DNA of 64,000 nucleotides from Maribacter arcticus. GTDB lineage: Bacteria > Bacteroidota > Bacteroidia > Flavobacteriales > Flavobacteriaceae. The notes beneath the pieces are model-generated. The model had not been told where the DNA came from and made no database searches. It saw nothing but the letters and a program-made list of their open reading frames with translations. Location of the stretch: positions 62,001 through 126,000 of the forward strand of contig NZ_FUYL01000003.1 of NCBI RefSeq assembly GCF_900167935.1, written 5' to 3'. Positions 54,121-63,937 of this stretch are shown one piece after another (position 1 is the stretch's first letter; each line of letters begins with the position of its first letter). Position numbers and translations under genes: made by a program.

Positions 54121-55440
54121 TTATAATTCCAAGGCTTCTTCCTTTTTATCTACATTCAAACGCATAGCAAAAAAGGCTGCAAGAACAAAAAAGGCACCAG
54201 CAAACAACATAGCATTAACCGCATTTCCGCCTAATAAATACTTATAAATAGGGCCGAATGTGAGTGTTTCGACACCCATAGGAATTACAATCATCATATT
54301 TAATATTCCCATATACACACCACGCCTTTCTTGCGGCACCACTTTAGAAACCATGGTGTAAGGTATACCCATCATTGCTGCCCAGCCAACACCAAAAAGA
54401 ACCATTGGCACTAATACCATTATGGGGTCTTGAATAAAAGGAATAGAAAATAAAGCAATCGCGGTACCGACCAAACTTAAGGCATATACTTTTTTACCAC
54501 CGTACTTTAAAGTCAAAGGCACCAAAGCTAAAGCCACAAGCATAGTCACTATATTATAAGTTAAACTCATTTGTGCGGATTGAGATGCCGCCTCGCCGGT
54601 AGAATACCCCATAGTTAGTTTAAATAATGGCGTTGTATACTGCCAATAAATAAACAAAGCATACCATTGAAAAAGATACACCGCACCAAGCTTCCACATG
54701 AATTTCGGCATTTTCTTAATCGACTCTGAAATTTCAATAAAAGGTAATGCCAATCGTTCGGCAAAAGGTTTAGCTTTTGCTTGGTTAATGTCTGCTAGTT
54801 CATCGGAAGTAGGTGGAATTTCAGGTGTTTTTAAAACAGACCACAAAATCGTAGTAATTGAAAGAATTGCTCCTATATAGAATGAGTAATACAACCAAGT
54901 AGGGATTGAACCTGCCACCTCTACAGACTCCCCACCAAATAAGTATTGAAATAAAACAATAGAACCATTTGCTAAAAGTATACCAGCTCCTACAAATAAG
55001 CTTTGCATTTGATACCCTAAGCTCAATTGTTTTTCTGGTAATTTATCTCCTACAAAAGCACGATAAGGCTCCATAGCCATGTTGTTACCTACATCTAAAA
55101 TCCATAAAAGGCCTACTGCAAACCATAACACCGGACTCGTAGGAAATGCGAATAAGCACAAACTACCTAAAATTGCACCAATTAAAAAATAGGGTTTACG
55201 TCGACCCCATCGTTCTGACCATGTCTTATCTGACATTGCTCCGATTATTGGCTGAATAATCAAACCAGTTACCGGACCAGCAATATTTAGAATCGGCAGC
55301 ATATCTTCAGGTGCTCCTAAGTATAAGAATATTGGATTAATTGCTGTTTGCTGAAGTCCGAAACTATATTGAATTCCTAAAAACCCGACATTCATATTAA
55401 AGATCTGCCAAAAACTAAGACTCGGTTTTTTTATTTTCAT
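54121..55440 (-). CDS. Sugar-type MFS transporter (SLC45/GPH-like)
   Basis: This 439-residue protein has 12 membrane helices. The loop after the second helix has the SLC45/GPH signature IGAMSDKTWSERWGRRKPYF, and the N-terminus (SFWQIFNMNVGFLGIQYSFGL) fits carriers of maltose, sucrose or other oligosaccharides. The substrate cannot be fixed and no glycoside hydrolase is adjacent. A LacI-type operator candidate lies about 145 bp upstream, consistent with sugar control. It is transcribed alone, after queG on the same strand. Confidence 0.88.
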   Translation of the reverse strand: MKIKKPSLSFWQIFNMNVGFLGIQYSFGLQQTAINPIFLYLGAPEDMLPILNIAGPVTGLIIQPIIGAMSDKTWSERWGRRKPYFLIGAILGSLCLFAFPTSPVLWFAVGLLWILDVGNNMAMEPYRAFVGDKLPEKQLSLGYQMQSLFVGAGILLANGSIVLFQYLFGGESVEVAGSIPTWLYYSFYIGAILSITTILWSVLKTPEIPPTSDELADINQAKAKPFAERLALPFIEISESIKKMPKFMWKLGAVYLFQWYALFIYWQYTTPLFKLTMGYSTGEAASQSAQMSLTYNIVTMLVALALVPLTLKYGGKKVYALSLVGTAIALFSIPFIQDPIMVLVPMVLFGVGWAAMMGIPYTMVSKVVPQERRGVYMGILNMMIVIPMGVETLTFGPIYKYLLGGNAVNAMLFAGAFFVLAAFFAMRLNVDKKEEALEL

Positions 55441-55584
55441 TTACGTTTATTAATCTTTAACTAGAAAAGGAATTACAGTATTCTTATTAGAACCTTGTAT
55501 AATTTTAGAATTACACAATATTAACCTACAAGCAATATAATATAATTAAGTGTTAGCGCCACTTTTATAAGAAATAAAAGCTTT

Positions 55585-55596
55585 CGAAAACGTTTG
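55585..55596. promoter_or_regulatory. Candidate LacI-family operator upstream of the sugar transporter
   Basis: CGAAAACGTTTG contains the perfect palindrome AAACGTTT with a central CG, the hallmark of LacI/GalR operators. It lies in the 167-bp queG-MFS gap, 12 bp from the queG stop codon. A single short palindrome could be chance. Confidence 0.4.
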
Positions 55597-55607
55597 AGTA
55601 AACTAAT

Positions 55608-56534
55608 TTATTTTAAAAACTCGATATTTCTAGTTAGACCTGAAAACTTGGTTCGCTTTACAGCAGACTTTTTAAAGACTTTTTGAAAAACATCTTCTGT
55701 AATTTCTTCCCAATCTTTTTTTGTCATTGAGAGTAATTCAGGATTAGGGTTGAATAACGGTTCTTTATGGGGTTTTGAAAATCGATTCCAAGGGCAAACA
55801 TCTTGACAAACGTCACAACCAAACATCCAGTCATCAAAACTACCTTTAACATCAATGGGCAACTCATTTTTCAATTCTATTGTGAAATAGGAAATACACT
55901 TACTACCATCCACTACATAAGGCTCAACAATTGCTTGCGTAGGGCAAGCGTCTAAACAAGCTGTACATGTACCACAATGGTCAGTCACCTTATGATCATA
56001 CTCCAATTCTATATCAACGATTAGTTCCGCAATAAAATAAAAAGACCCAACTTGCTGGGTTAATAAATTGCTATTCTTACCAATCCAACCTAAGCCACTT
56101 TTGGCAGCCCATGCTTTATCTAAAACAGGTGCAGAATCTACAAAAGCACGCCCATTAACTTCGCCTATCTCTTCAGTAATAAATTCTTGAAGCTGTTTTA
56201 GTTTCGATTTAATAATATGATGGTAATCTTGACCATAAGCATATTTAGAAATTTTATAGGAATCAGCTACTTGAGTCTCATCTGGAAAATAATTTAGAAG
56301 CAGTGAAATCACAGATTTAGAGCCTTCGACCAACAAACGCGGATCTAAGCGTTTATCGAAATGGTTAGCCATATACCCCATTTCGCCATGCATATTATTT
56401 TTGAGCCATTTTTCTAATCTTGGCGCTTCTTCTTCCAAAAAATCTGATTTGGATATACCACATGATAAAAAACCGAGGCGTTTGGCTTCGGCTTTAATAC
56501 TATTGGTCCATTTAGATTTTATATCAATACTCAA
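55608..56534 (-). CDS. queG: Epoxyqueuosine reductase QueG
   Basis: This 308-residue protein has the QueG order: an N-terminal cobalamin-binding region, [22 protein letters not shown], and two [4Fe-4S] motifs, [12 protein letters not shown] and [11 protein letters not shown]. It reduces epoxyqueuosine to queuosine in tRNA using cobalamin. The protein lacks the HEAT-repeat C-terminus found in some orthologues. It overlaps ruvB by 4 nt, so the two are translationally coupled. Confidence 0.95.
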   Translation of the reverse strand: MSIDIKSKWTNSIKAEAKRLGFLSCGISKSDFLEEEAPRLEKWLKNNMHGEMGYMANHFDKRLDPRLLVEGSKSVISLLLNYFPDETQVADSYKISKYAYGQDYHHIIKSKLKQLQEFITEEIGEVNGRAFVDSAPVLDKAWAAKSGLGWIGKNSNLLTQQVGSFYFIAELIVDIELEYDHKVTDHCGTCTACLDACPTQAIVEPYVVDGSKCISYFTIELKNELPIDVKGSFDDWMFGCDVCQDVCPWNRFSKPHKEPLFNPNPELLSMTKKDWEEITEDVFQKVFKKSAVKRTKFSGLTRNIEFLK

Positions 56535-57553
56535 AATAATCCTGGTTGAATGCCGCCCTTTACACGACCGAGATGTTTATAAGCAAGCTCAGTTACTTCC
56601 CGCCCACGAGGAGTTCTCATAATAAAACCTTGTTGTATTAAAAAAGGCTCATACACTTCCTCAATGGTTTCTGAACTTTCAGATACGGCAGTCGCCAATG
56701 TTGAAATACCCACCGGTCCACCTTTAAATTTATCGATAATTGTAGTTAAAATTTTATTATCCATCTCATCTAAACCGTGAGCATCAACATTTAAAGCTTT
56801 AAGACTGAACTTTGAAATTTCCATATCGATAGATCCATTACCTTTAATTTCAGCGAAATCTCGTACTCTTCTCAATAACGCGTTACAAATTCGAGGTGTA
56901 CCTCTACTTCTTCCCGCAATTTCAATTGCAGCATCTTGGGTAATAGGAACACGCAATATTTCGGCACTTCGCTCAACTATGGTAGAAAGTAATTCGGTAG
57001 AATAATATTGTAGTCTACTTTGAATACCAAACCTAGCTCGCATTGGCGCAGTCAATAATCCGGAACGCGTAGTTGCTCCTATCAACGTAAAAGGATTTAA
57101 ATTTATTTGAACAGAACGGGCGTTAGGCCCAGTTTCAATCATTATATCAATTCTAAAATCCTCCATAGCAGAGTACAAATATTCCTCAACTATAGGGCTT
57201 AATCTATGTATTTCGTCAATGAACAATACATCACGTTCATCTAAATTAGTCAGTAATCCTGCTAAATCACCGGGTTTATCTAAAACTGGGCCTGAAGTAA
57301 TTTTTATACCTACCCCCAACTCATTAGCTAAAATATTGGCTAAAGTTGTTTTTCCTAATCCTGGAGGACCATGAAATAAAGTATGGTCAAGAGCCTCACC
57401 CCTTCTATTGGCTGCTTCAACAAACACCTTAAGATTCTCAAGCACCTGTTCTTGACCTGTAAAATCGTCAAAATTAACCGGGCGCAATGCTCTTTCAATA
57501 TCCAATTCCTCATTTGAGAAACCTTCTGAAGATGGGTCTAAATGCTCATTCAT
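56531..57553 (-). CDS. ruvB: Holliday junction DNA helicase RuvB
   Basis: From the ATG at 57553 the protein has 340 residues beginning [12 protein letters not shown]. The longer frame from 57577 starts upstream of the promoter box at 57561-57568 and is rejected. Walker A is GPPGLGKTT, Walker [10 protein letters not shown], sensor 1 GATTRSG, and the C-terminal winged helix has [15 protein letters not shown]. RuvB hexamers drive branch migration with RuvA. Confidence 0.96.
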   Translation of the reverse strand: MNEHLDPSSEGFSNEELDIERALRPVNFDDFTGQEQVLENLKVFVEAANRRGEALDHTLFHGPPGLGKTTLANILANELGVGIKITSGPVLDKPGDLAGLLTNLDERDVLFIDEIHRLSPIVEEYLYSAMEDFRIDIMIETGPNARSVQINLNPFTLIGATTRSGLLTAPMRARFGIQSRLQYYSTELLSTIVERSAEILRVPITQDAAIEIAGRSRGTPRICNALLRRVRDFAEIKGNGSIDMEISKFSLKALNVDAHGLDEMDNKILTTIIDKFKGGPVGISTLATAVSESSETIEEVYEPFLIQQGFIMRTPRGREVTELAYKHLGRVKGGIQPGLF

Positions 57554-57560
57554 ATACTCA

Positions 57561-57568
57561 CAAAGATA
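57561..57568 (-). promoter_or_regulatory. -7 promoter element of ruvB-queG, nearly leaderless
   Basis: The minus strand reads TATCTTTG (perfect TAnnTTTG), with seven bases before the ATG at 57553. The transcript would start at or a few bases before the start codon. Confidence 0.55.
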
Positions 57569-57683
57569 TACAAACACTAGATAACTTCTTTAGTAAGTGG
57601 TTTTCTAAATTCAATTTAACAAATAGACAATCAGCGCATTAATTACTTACTCGAATTAGGCATAAATATTGTAATTTCATAGT

Positions 57684-59948
57684 ATGACAAAAGAAAATTA
57701 CACTGCAGAAGTTCTTCAATATATCGCCATATTTTATATTATCTGGTCTGATGACCTGTTATCGGCATCTGAAATTAATGTCGTTGAAAATGCTATAGCT
57801 GAGGACAGCACTTTAACCCAAAGTGATAAAAAACAACTACACAAATGGTTAGATGTAAAAAACCCGCCAAAAAATCAAGTATTCAAGTCTTGGAAACAAC
57901 TCATTACTAACAGCGGTGTTAAATTAGTAGAGAATGAGACCTATCCATTAGCAGCATTTAGCCAGAAAGTAGCTTCGCATTATCATAACGGTTTAGCACT
58001 GAATAACCATATCAAAAAAATAGAAGTCAATCTTGGTATTCAACCAAATCATTACAACCATTTATTCGATGTACATATCGATGTAGATAAAAACTCTGCT
58101 CAATACTCGGCAATAGAAATTGACAGAATTTTAAAGGGTAATCACGCGGAGGTGGTCGATAATTTTAGACACGTGTTGAAAGACCCTATATTCTCTTGGG
58201 AGATACGCAGAAATAAAGAAGAGTTTAGAAATCATGTTTTAAAGCAAGTAGAGTTTCTAGCAGATAAAGGTTATGGCGCTATGGCGTACTCAGAAACCTA
58301 TGGAGGAAAAAACGACATGGAAGGTTACGCCACCATTTTTGAAAACATGATGTTTGTTGATGGGAGCTTGGCCATAAAATTTGGTGTTCAATTCGGACTT
58401 TTTGGGGGTAGTATTCAAAAATTAGGAACCAAAAAACATCATGATAAGTACCTTGTGGATACTGGGTCTGCTAATCTTTTAGGATGTTTTGCAATGACGG
58501 AAACAGGTCATGGATCTAACGTACGGGGAATAAAAACTACAGCAACTTACAACCATATTACAGAAACACTGGTTATTCATACTCCCGGTAAAAATGATAA
58601 TAAAGAATACATCGGTAATGCTTTGCATTCTAAAATGGCTTCTGTTTTCGCCCAACTAATCGTTAACGGAAAAAATGAAGGAGTTCATGCGATTTTAGTT
58701 CCACTAAGAAATGAAGACCATGAATTACTACCAGGAATAGAAGTTGAAGATAATGGTTATAAATTAGGCCTAAATGGTGTTGATAATGGGAAAATATGGT
58801 TTAATCAGGTATCAGTGCCTAAAGAAAATTTGCTAAATAAATATGGAACAATTCTGGGTGACGGAGATTATTATTCAGAAATAAAAAATCCGAATAAAAG
58901 ATTTTTCACCATGTTAGGCACTTTAGTAGGTGGTAGAATTTGCGTAGCTAGGGCTGGCCTTGGTGGTGCCAAATACGCACTAACTGTGGCTATTAAACAC
59001 GCTTTAAAAAGACGCCAGTTTAATGATAGTGTCAAAATACAAGAAGATTTGTTGATGGATTATCCATCATATCAATTACGCTTGACACCATTAGTAGCAA
59101 GTGCATATGTCTACCATATCACCTTAGACAAAATGATGAAAGTATATTGTGATGAATCTCAACCGGACAAAAGGCAGGTAGAAACCCAAGTTGCCGGACT
59201 CAAATCTATTATTACATGGTATGCAAACGATACCATACAAGAATGTAGAGAGGCTTGTGGAGGTAAAGGTTATCTTTTAGAGAACCGTATTGCTGATTTA
59301 AAAGGTGATGTAGACATATTTACCACTTTTGAAGGGGATAATAATGTTTTATTACAATTAGCTGCCAAAGGCGTGCTATCTGACTTTAAAGCAGAATTTA
59401 ATAGCGCTGGGTTTTCAACCGTATTGAAATTATTGAGCTCTCAAATAAGCGATAAGCTATCAAACATAAACCCACTTTACATCAACAAAACTGACAAAGA
59501 CCATTTGTACAATCCGAAGTTTCATGTTCATGCTTTAGAACACAGAACACGAAGATTGACTTATACTATAGCCATGAGAATTAGAGGTTATATTAAAAAA
59601 GGAATTCCATCTTATCAAGCCTTTCTTAAAGTACAAACTCACTTAATGACACTTGGCAAAGCATATAGCGTTGAACTTGCATACAAATCGTTTATAGAGC
59701 ACAATAGCACTATTATAGACCCACATCATAAAGCTCTTTTTGAAAAATTAGGAACACTCTATGCACTTTCTGAAATAAGAAAAGATGCCTCTTGGTATTT
59801 AGAGCAAGGTTATATTGGAAGCTCTAAATCAAAAGCTATACGACAACGCGTTGAAAGACTTTGTACAGAAATGAGACCACAACTCGATAGCTTAGTAGAT
59901 GGTTTCGGAATACCTGACCATTGCTTAACCGCGCCGATAGCGAACTAG
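57684..59948 (+). CDS. Acyl-CoA dehydrogenase/oxidase family protein with extra N-terminal helical domain
   Basis: This 754-residue protein is much longer than classical acyl-CoA dehydrogenases (about 380) and approaches acyl-CoA oxidases. The flavin core is visible (GCFAMTETGHGSNVRGIKT, VDNGKIWFNQVSVPKENLL, ECREACGGKGYLLENRIADL, TTFEGDNNVLLQLAAKG), so it oxidises an acyl-CoA thioester. The first 75 residues (YIAIFYIIWSDDLLSASEIN and DKKQLHKWLDV) form a TerB-like helical segment not part of the core fold. Which electron acceptor is used is unclear. It meets the GIN-domain gene tail to tail with a 4-nt overlap. Confidence 0.9.
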   Translation: MTKENYTAEVLQYIAIFYIIWSDDLLSASEINVVENAIAEDSTLTQSDKKQLHKWLDVKNPPKNQVFKSWKQLITNSGVKLVENETYPLAAFSQKVASHYHNGLALNNHIKKIEVNLGIQPNHYNHLFDVHIDVDKNSAQYSAIEIDRILKGNHAEVVDNFRHVLKDPIFSWEIRRNKEEFRNHVLKQVEFLADKGYGAMAYSETYGGKNDMEGYATIFENMMFVDGSLAIKFGVQFGLFGGSIQKLGTKKHHDKYLVDTGSANLLGCFAMTETGHGSNVRGIKTTATYNHITETLVIHTPGKNDNKEYIGNALHSKMASVFAQLIVNGKNEGVHAILVPLRNEDHELLPGIEVEDNGYKLGLNGVDNGKIWFNQVSVPKENLLNKYGTILGDGDYYSEIKNPNKRFFTMLGTLVGGRICVARAGLGGAKYALTVAIKHALKRRQFNDSVKIQEDLLMDYPSYQLRLTPLVASAYVYHITLDKMMKVYCDESQPDKRQVETQVAGLKSIITWYANDTIQECREACGGKGYLLENRIADLKGDVDIFTTFEGDNNVLLQLAAKGVLSDFKAEFNSAGFSTVLKLLSSQISDKLSNINPLYINKTDKDHLYNPKFHVHALEHRTRRLTYTIAMRIRGYIKKGIPSYQAFLKVQTHLMTLGKAYSVELAYKSFIEHNSTIIDPHHKALFEKLGTLYALSEIRKDASWYLEQGYIGSSKSKAIRQRVERLCTEMRPQLDSLVDGFGIPDHCLTAPIAN

Positions 59949-60772
59949 TTTTTTTCCTTTTCTAATCTAGAGGTATCTAAAAAGTCTGAAATTGTAATCT
60001 TCGGGTCGCCATAAAGCTTGGTTTTAGAACCGCCTTTAGAACTCAATTGAAAATTACTTAACGCTCTAATTTCAGCATCAGGCGAGTCTTCTGTAATCAA
60101 AAGAACATCGCTTGCCTCTAAATCAGACGCTTTCAATGAGCTATTACCATATAATTTGGCCATTAAGATGTCAGCAGTGCCTTCAACCTTAGCTGAAGCA
60201 TTTTCATACATATATAAACTATTATTGGCACCGGTAGTATATAGTTTTACATCAATCCTATCCTTCAAAATTACATTTAGAGAATCGCTTGCCAAATTAA
60301 AATCACCAGAACTAATTTCTTCCATCGTAATATCAATAATATCAGCTGTTGCGTTTAACTCTAACCTAGAAGTACCAGATGTGTGAACCTTTAAACGATC
60401 TGTTGAAATGACATCTTTCATACTAATCTTTCCATTTAGCATTTTCACAGATCTAATTTCTTGAAAGAAAATAGTGATATCAAGCTTTCGTTTAGATGTT
60501 ATATTATAGAATGATGATATTTTCAAAACACCATTATCCACTTTAAATTTAAGAACATCTAGTAGATTATCATCTAATTCTAATGCATACCCCTCTTGAG
60601 AAGACTTTTGAAGTACGATATCTAAATCATCGGTAAGTTCTATAGCAGTAAAAGGTTCTAAATCTTCCCTAACTTCTATCACATTTTTATTGCCCTTAAT
60701 TTTTGGTTTACGTTGAGAAAACGCTTGAAAGGAAATAACCGAAACAATTAATAGAAGGGCGAACTTTTTCAT
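59945..60772 (-). CDS. GIN-domain (DUF2807) exported protein
   Basis: This 275-residue protein has a signal peptide (MKKFALLLIVSVISFQAFS) and a DUF2807/GIN beta-helix-type domain covering most of the mature part (ELTDDLDIVLQK, DNGVLKISS, LKVHTSGTSRLELNA, ISSGDFNLASDSLNV, KLYGNSSLKASDL). The family is abundant in Bacteroidota and probably located in the periplasm or outer membrane; its function is unknown. It ends inside the acyl-CoA dehydrogenase stop codon (CTAG serves as TAG on both strands). Confidence 0.88.
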   Translation of the reverse strand: MKKFALLLIVSVISFQAFSQRKPKIKGNKNVIEVREDLEPFTAIELTDDLDIVLQKSSQEGYALELDDNLLDVLKFKVDNGVLKISSFYNITSKRKLDITIFFQEIRSVKMLNGKISMKDVISTDRLKVHTSGTSRLELNATADIIDITMEEISSGDFNLASDSLNVILKDRIDVKLYTTGANNSLYMYENASAKVEGTADILMAKLYGNSSLKASDLEASDVLLITEDSPDAEIRALSNFQLSSKGGSKTKLYGDPKITISDFLDTSRLEKEKN

Positions 60773-60855
60773 AATCTATACTTTAATTTAAAAAAATGAA
60801 GATATTGCTTTTTATGTAATCTAAAAACAACTTAGCAATATCTTAAGAGGTTAGC

Positions 60856-60890
60856 AAAAAAAAACCCAACTTATATCAGTTGAGTTTTTT
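60856..60890 (-). terminator. Rho-independent terminator of the cytochrome oxidase subunit II/I unit
   Basis: On the minus strand CTCAACT pairs with AGTTGGG (one T-G pair) over a GATATA loop and is followed by nine T residues. It lies 16 bp after the subunit I stop codon. Confidence 0.8.
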
Positions 60891-60905
60891 ACTAATTTTT
60901 ATTTT

Positions 60906-62738
60906 CTAATGACTCATTTCCTCTTCATCTTTTTGCAGTGGAATGTTTTGGGGAACGAAATCCTGACCTGGAATTATATATTCACCATTTTCATCAACTT
61001 TACTATAATCATAAGACCATCTGTGAACCTCAGGTATCGCACCATCCCAGTTACCATGAATATGCTTTTGTTCTGCTGTCCATTCCAATGTATTAGATTT
61101 CCAAGGATTCTTTGGTCCAACCTTACCATAGAAAACACTATAGATAAAATTAGCAACGAAAACTAATTGAGCAGCTCCAGCAATGATAGCGAATACAGTC
61201 ATTAATACTTGTATATCTGTAAGCTCGTCAAACATTGGGAAAGCGGTATTTTCATAATATCTTCTTGGTACACCTGCCATACCAACAAAGTGCATTGGAA
61301 AAAATACACCATAAGCACATATTGCCGTAACCCAAAAGTGTACATAACCCAAATTCTTATTTAGCATTTTTCCTTCAAACATTACTGGAAACCAATGATA
61401 CACACCGGCAAACAAACCATAAAGTGCAGAGATACCCATTACTAAATGAAAGTGTGCAATTACAAAATAGGTGTCATGAACATTGATATCTAATGTACTA
61501 TCCCCTAAAATAATACCTGTTAAACCACCTGTAATAAAAGTGGATACAAAACCAATAGAGAATAACATCGCTGGATTTAATTGCAAATTACCTTTCCAAA
61601 GTGTGGTAATCCAATTAAATGCCTTTACCGCTGATGGTATTGCAATTAATAAGGTTGTAAAAGTAAATACAGACCCTAAAAATGGATTCATTCCCGAAAT
61701 AAACATGTGGTGACCCCAAACAATGGTTGATAGAAAGGCAATTGCCAATATAGAAGCAATCATTGCTCGGTAACCAAATATTGGTTTACGTGAACTAGTT
61801 GCCATAATCTCAGACACTAATCCCATAGCTGGTAAAATCACAATATATACTTCTGGGTGCCCTAAGAACCAAAACAAATGCTCAAATAATACTGGTGAAC
61901 CACCTTGATAATGTAAGACTTCACCTTGAATAAATATATCAGAAAGGAAGAAAGAAGTACCAAAACCTCTATCCATAATCAACAATAACGCTGCAGATAA
62001 TAAAACAGGGAAGGAAACTACACCAATAATCGCTGTTACAAAGAAAGCCCAAATTGTTAATGGCAGTCTAGTCATAGACATCCCTTTAGTTCTAAGGTTA
62101 ATAACAGTAACTATATAGTTCAAAGAACCTAATAAAGAAGAAGCAATGAAAATAGCCATAGATGTTAACCACAGAGTCATACCCATACCAGAACCTGATT
62201 GAGCCATAGGCAAAGCGCTTAAAGGTGGATATATGGTCCAACCCGCAGCTGCAGGACCAGCTTCGACAAATAATGAAATAACCATTATAACAGCGGAAAC
62301 AAAAAACAACCAAAATGAAACCATGTTAAGGAAACCAGATGCCATATCTCGTGCCCCAATTTGCAATGGAATCAACAGATTACTAAAAGTACCACTTAAA
62401 CCCGCAGTTAAAACAAAAAAGACCATTATGGTTCCATGCATCGTAACTAAACCCAAATAAATATCTGCGTCCATAACACCACCTGGAGCCCATTTACCAA
62501 GAATAGATTCAAAAATAGCGAAAGACTCTCCTGGCCAAGCTAATTGCATTCTAAACAATAATGACATCGCTATACCTATAAAACCCATTACCAATACACC
62601 CGTTATAAGGTATTGTTTAGCAATCATTTTATGGTCTTGACTAAAGATATACTTTGTTACAAAAGTTTCTTTATGATGATGATGTCCATGATCGTCATGT
62701 GCGTGATCATCTACATGTGCATGTGCTGTTGCTGACAT
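60906..62738 (-). CDS. Cytochrome c oxidase subunit I (A1 type)
   Basis: This 610-residue heme-copper oxidase core subunit has twelve membrane helices. Visible marks are the GHPEVYIVILP segment of the D-channel Glu and Cu(B) His, WGHHMFISGM for the other Cu(B) histidines, and DTYFVIAHFHLVMG for the heme ligands. The N-terminus is histidine-rich, with nine His in the first 22 residues, before the conserved KETFVTKYIFSQDHK. It pumps protons while reducing oxygen. It lies 63 bp downstream of subunit II; subunits III and IV are about 20 kb away. Confidence 0.96.
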   Translation of the reverse strand: MSATAHAHVDDHAHDDHGHHHHKETFVTKYIFSQDHKMIAKQYLITGVLVMGFIGIAMSLLFRMQLAWPGESFAIFESILGKWAPGGVMDADIYLGLVTMHGTIMVFFVLTAGLSGTFSNLLIPLQIGARDMASGFLNMVSFWLFFVSAVIMVISLFVEAGPAAAGWTIYPPLSALPMAQSGSGMGMTLWLTSMAIFIASSLLGSLNYIVTVINLRTKGMSMTRLPLTIWAFFVTAIIGVVSFPVLLSAALLLIMDRGFGTSFFLSDIFIQGEVLHYQGGSPVLFEHLFWFLGHPEVYIVILPAMGLVSEIMATSSRKPIFGYRAMIASILAIAFLSTIVWGHHMFISGMNPFLGSVFTFTTLLIAIPSAVKAFNWITTLWKGNLQLNPAMLFSIGFVSTFITGGLTGIILGDSTLDINVHDTYFVIAHFHLVMGISALYGLFAGVYHWFPVMFEGKMLNKNLGYVHFWVTAICAYGVFFPMHFVGMAGVPRRYYENTAFPMFDELTDIQVLMTVFAIIAGAAQLVFVANFIYSVFYGKVGPKNPWKSNTLEWTAEQKHIHGNWDGAIPEVHRWSYDYSKVDENGEYIIPGQDFVPQNIPLQKDEEEMSH

Positions 62739-62801
62739 AATCGTAATCTTTATTTTTATTAATTTTCTTATTATAGCCTTTTCTATTCGAGTAATATAAA
62801 A

Positions 62802-63905
62802 TTACTCCTCTACTGGTACAGATTCTACCGTATTAAAAGCGGATTGTGAATCATCTTTCATTACTGTTTCAGCAAAGGTTGCTTGACCTTTCATCCACTC
62901 ATTATAATCCTCCTCAGATTCTACTATAATTTTCATTTGCATGTTATAATGAGATTTTCCACAAATCTTATTACAAAGTAAAATATAGTCAAACTCCCAT
63001 GGATCAATAACTTCTCCAGTACTAGCAGATTTTTCAGCACGAATTTTATTTGTTCTTTTTACTTTATCTACAACATCTGGATTTAATCTCATCTCTTCCG
63101 TTGTGAATATTGGTGTAAAAGAAAATTCGGTTATCATACCAGGAACGCAGTTCATTTGCGCTCTAAAATGAGGCATGTAAGCAGAATGCAAAACATCTTG
63201 CGAACGCATTTTAAAGTTTACTTTCCTACCAACTGGTAGGTGAAGTTCCTTAACTATAACGTCATCATGAGCATAAGAATCTGCTTCATCTAAACCAAGA
63301 ACATTTGCCTTATCTATATCAATCATTCTTACGTTAGCACCACCTAAAACATTATCACCACCGCCATATCGAGCTGTCCAGTTAAATTGTTGGGCATAGA
63401 GCTCAACAATTAAAGGGTCATCATCATCATTGACATCCATTATAGTTGTCCATGTATAAAGTCCCCATAAAATTAGACCCGCTAAAACGATAACTGGTAT
63501 AATGGTCCAGATAAATTCTAAACGATCATTATCAGCATAAAATAATGCTTTCTGACCCTTTTTACCACTATACTTATAACCAAAATAATGCAATAAAGCT
63601 TGAGTTAAAGTTTGAACAATAAAGATAATTACCATAGAAACCAACATCAAATAATCATATTCCTCACCGTGGGCAGAACCCGCTTCTGGTAATAAGAATT
63701 TTCCATATTTCCAAAAACTGAAAATGGTTATTCCATATATGAAAACTAAAAATGCGAATAACATATAACCGTTATTCTTATTGTCGCTATCTGTAGCTAT
63801 TTGGTGCTGGGTAGTTTTAAGCTGTGATAATTCGAATATTTTAGTCAACTGCCAAATGGCAATCGCTACAAGAACAAGAACAGCTAAAGTCAATAATGTC
63901 GTCAT
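62802..63905 (-). CDS. Cytochrome c oxidase subunit II with Cu(A) site
   Basis: This 367-residue protein has membrane helices near residues 2-20, 48-68 and 85-108 and a C-terminal cupredoxin domain. The Cu(A) ligands are H240 (LHSAYMPHFRAQ), C311, C315, H319 and M322 in CNKICGKSHYNM; the residue between the cysteines that contributes a backbone carbonyl is Lys rather than Glu. An acidic loop (DVNDDDDPL) precedes LYAQQFNWTARYGG. It accepts electrons from cytochrome c or directly from alternative complex III. It is followed by subunit I. Confidence 0.95.
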   Translation of the reverse strand: MTTLLTLAVLVLVAIAIWQLTKIFELSQLKTTQHQIATDSDNKNNGYMLFAFLVFIYGITIFSFWKYGKFLLPEAGSAHGEEYDYLMLVSMVIIFIVQTLTQALLHYFGYKYSGKKGQKALFYADNDRLEFIWTIIPVIVLAGLILWGLYTWTTIMDVNDDDDPLIVELYAQQFNWTARYGGGDNVLGGANVRMIDIDKANVLGLDEADSYAHDDVIVKELHLPVGRKVNFKMRSQDVLHSAYMPHFRAQMNCVPGMITEFSFTPIFTTEEMRLNPDVVDKVKRTNKIRAEKSASTGEVIDPWEFDYILLCNKICGKSHYNMQMKIIVESEEDYNEWMKGQATFAETVMKDDSQSAFNTVESVPVEE

Positions 63906-63937
63906 CGTATATATAAATGTTATACTTTACTTATCTA

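Noticed and set aside
57554..57577. Eight-residue N-terminal extension of RuvB
   Set aside because: It would begin upstream of a perfect -7 box, and MNEHLDP is a normal RuvB start.
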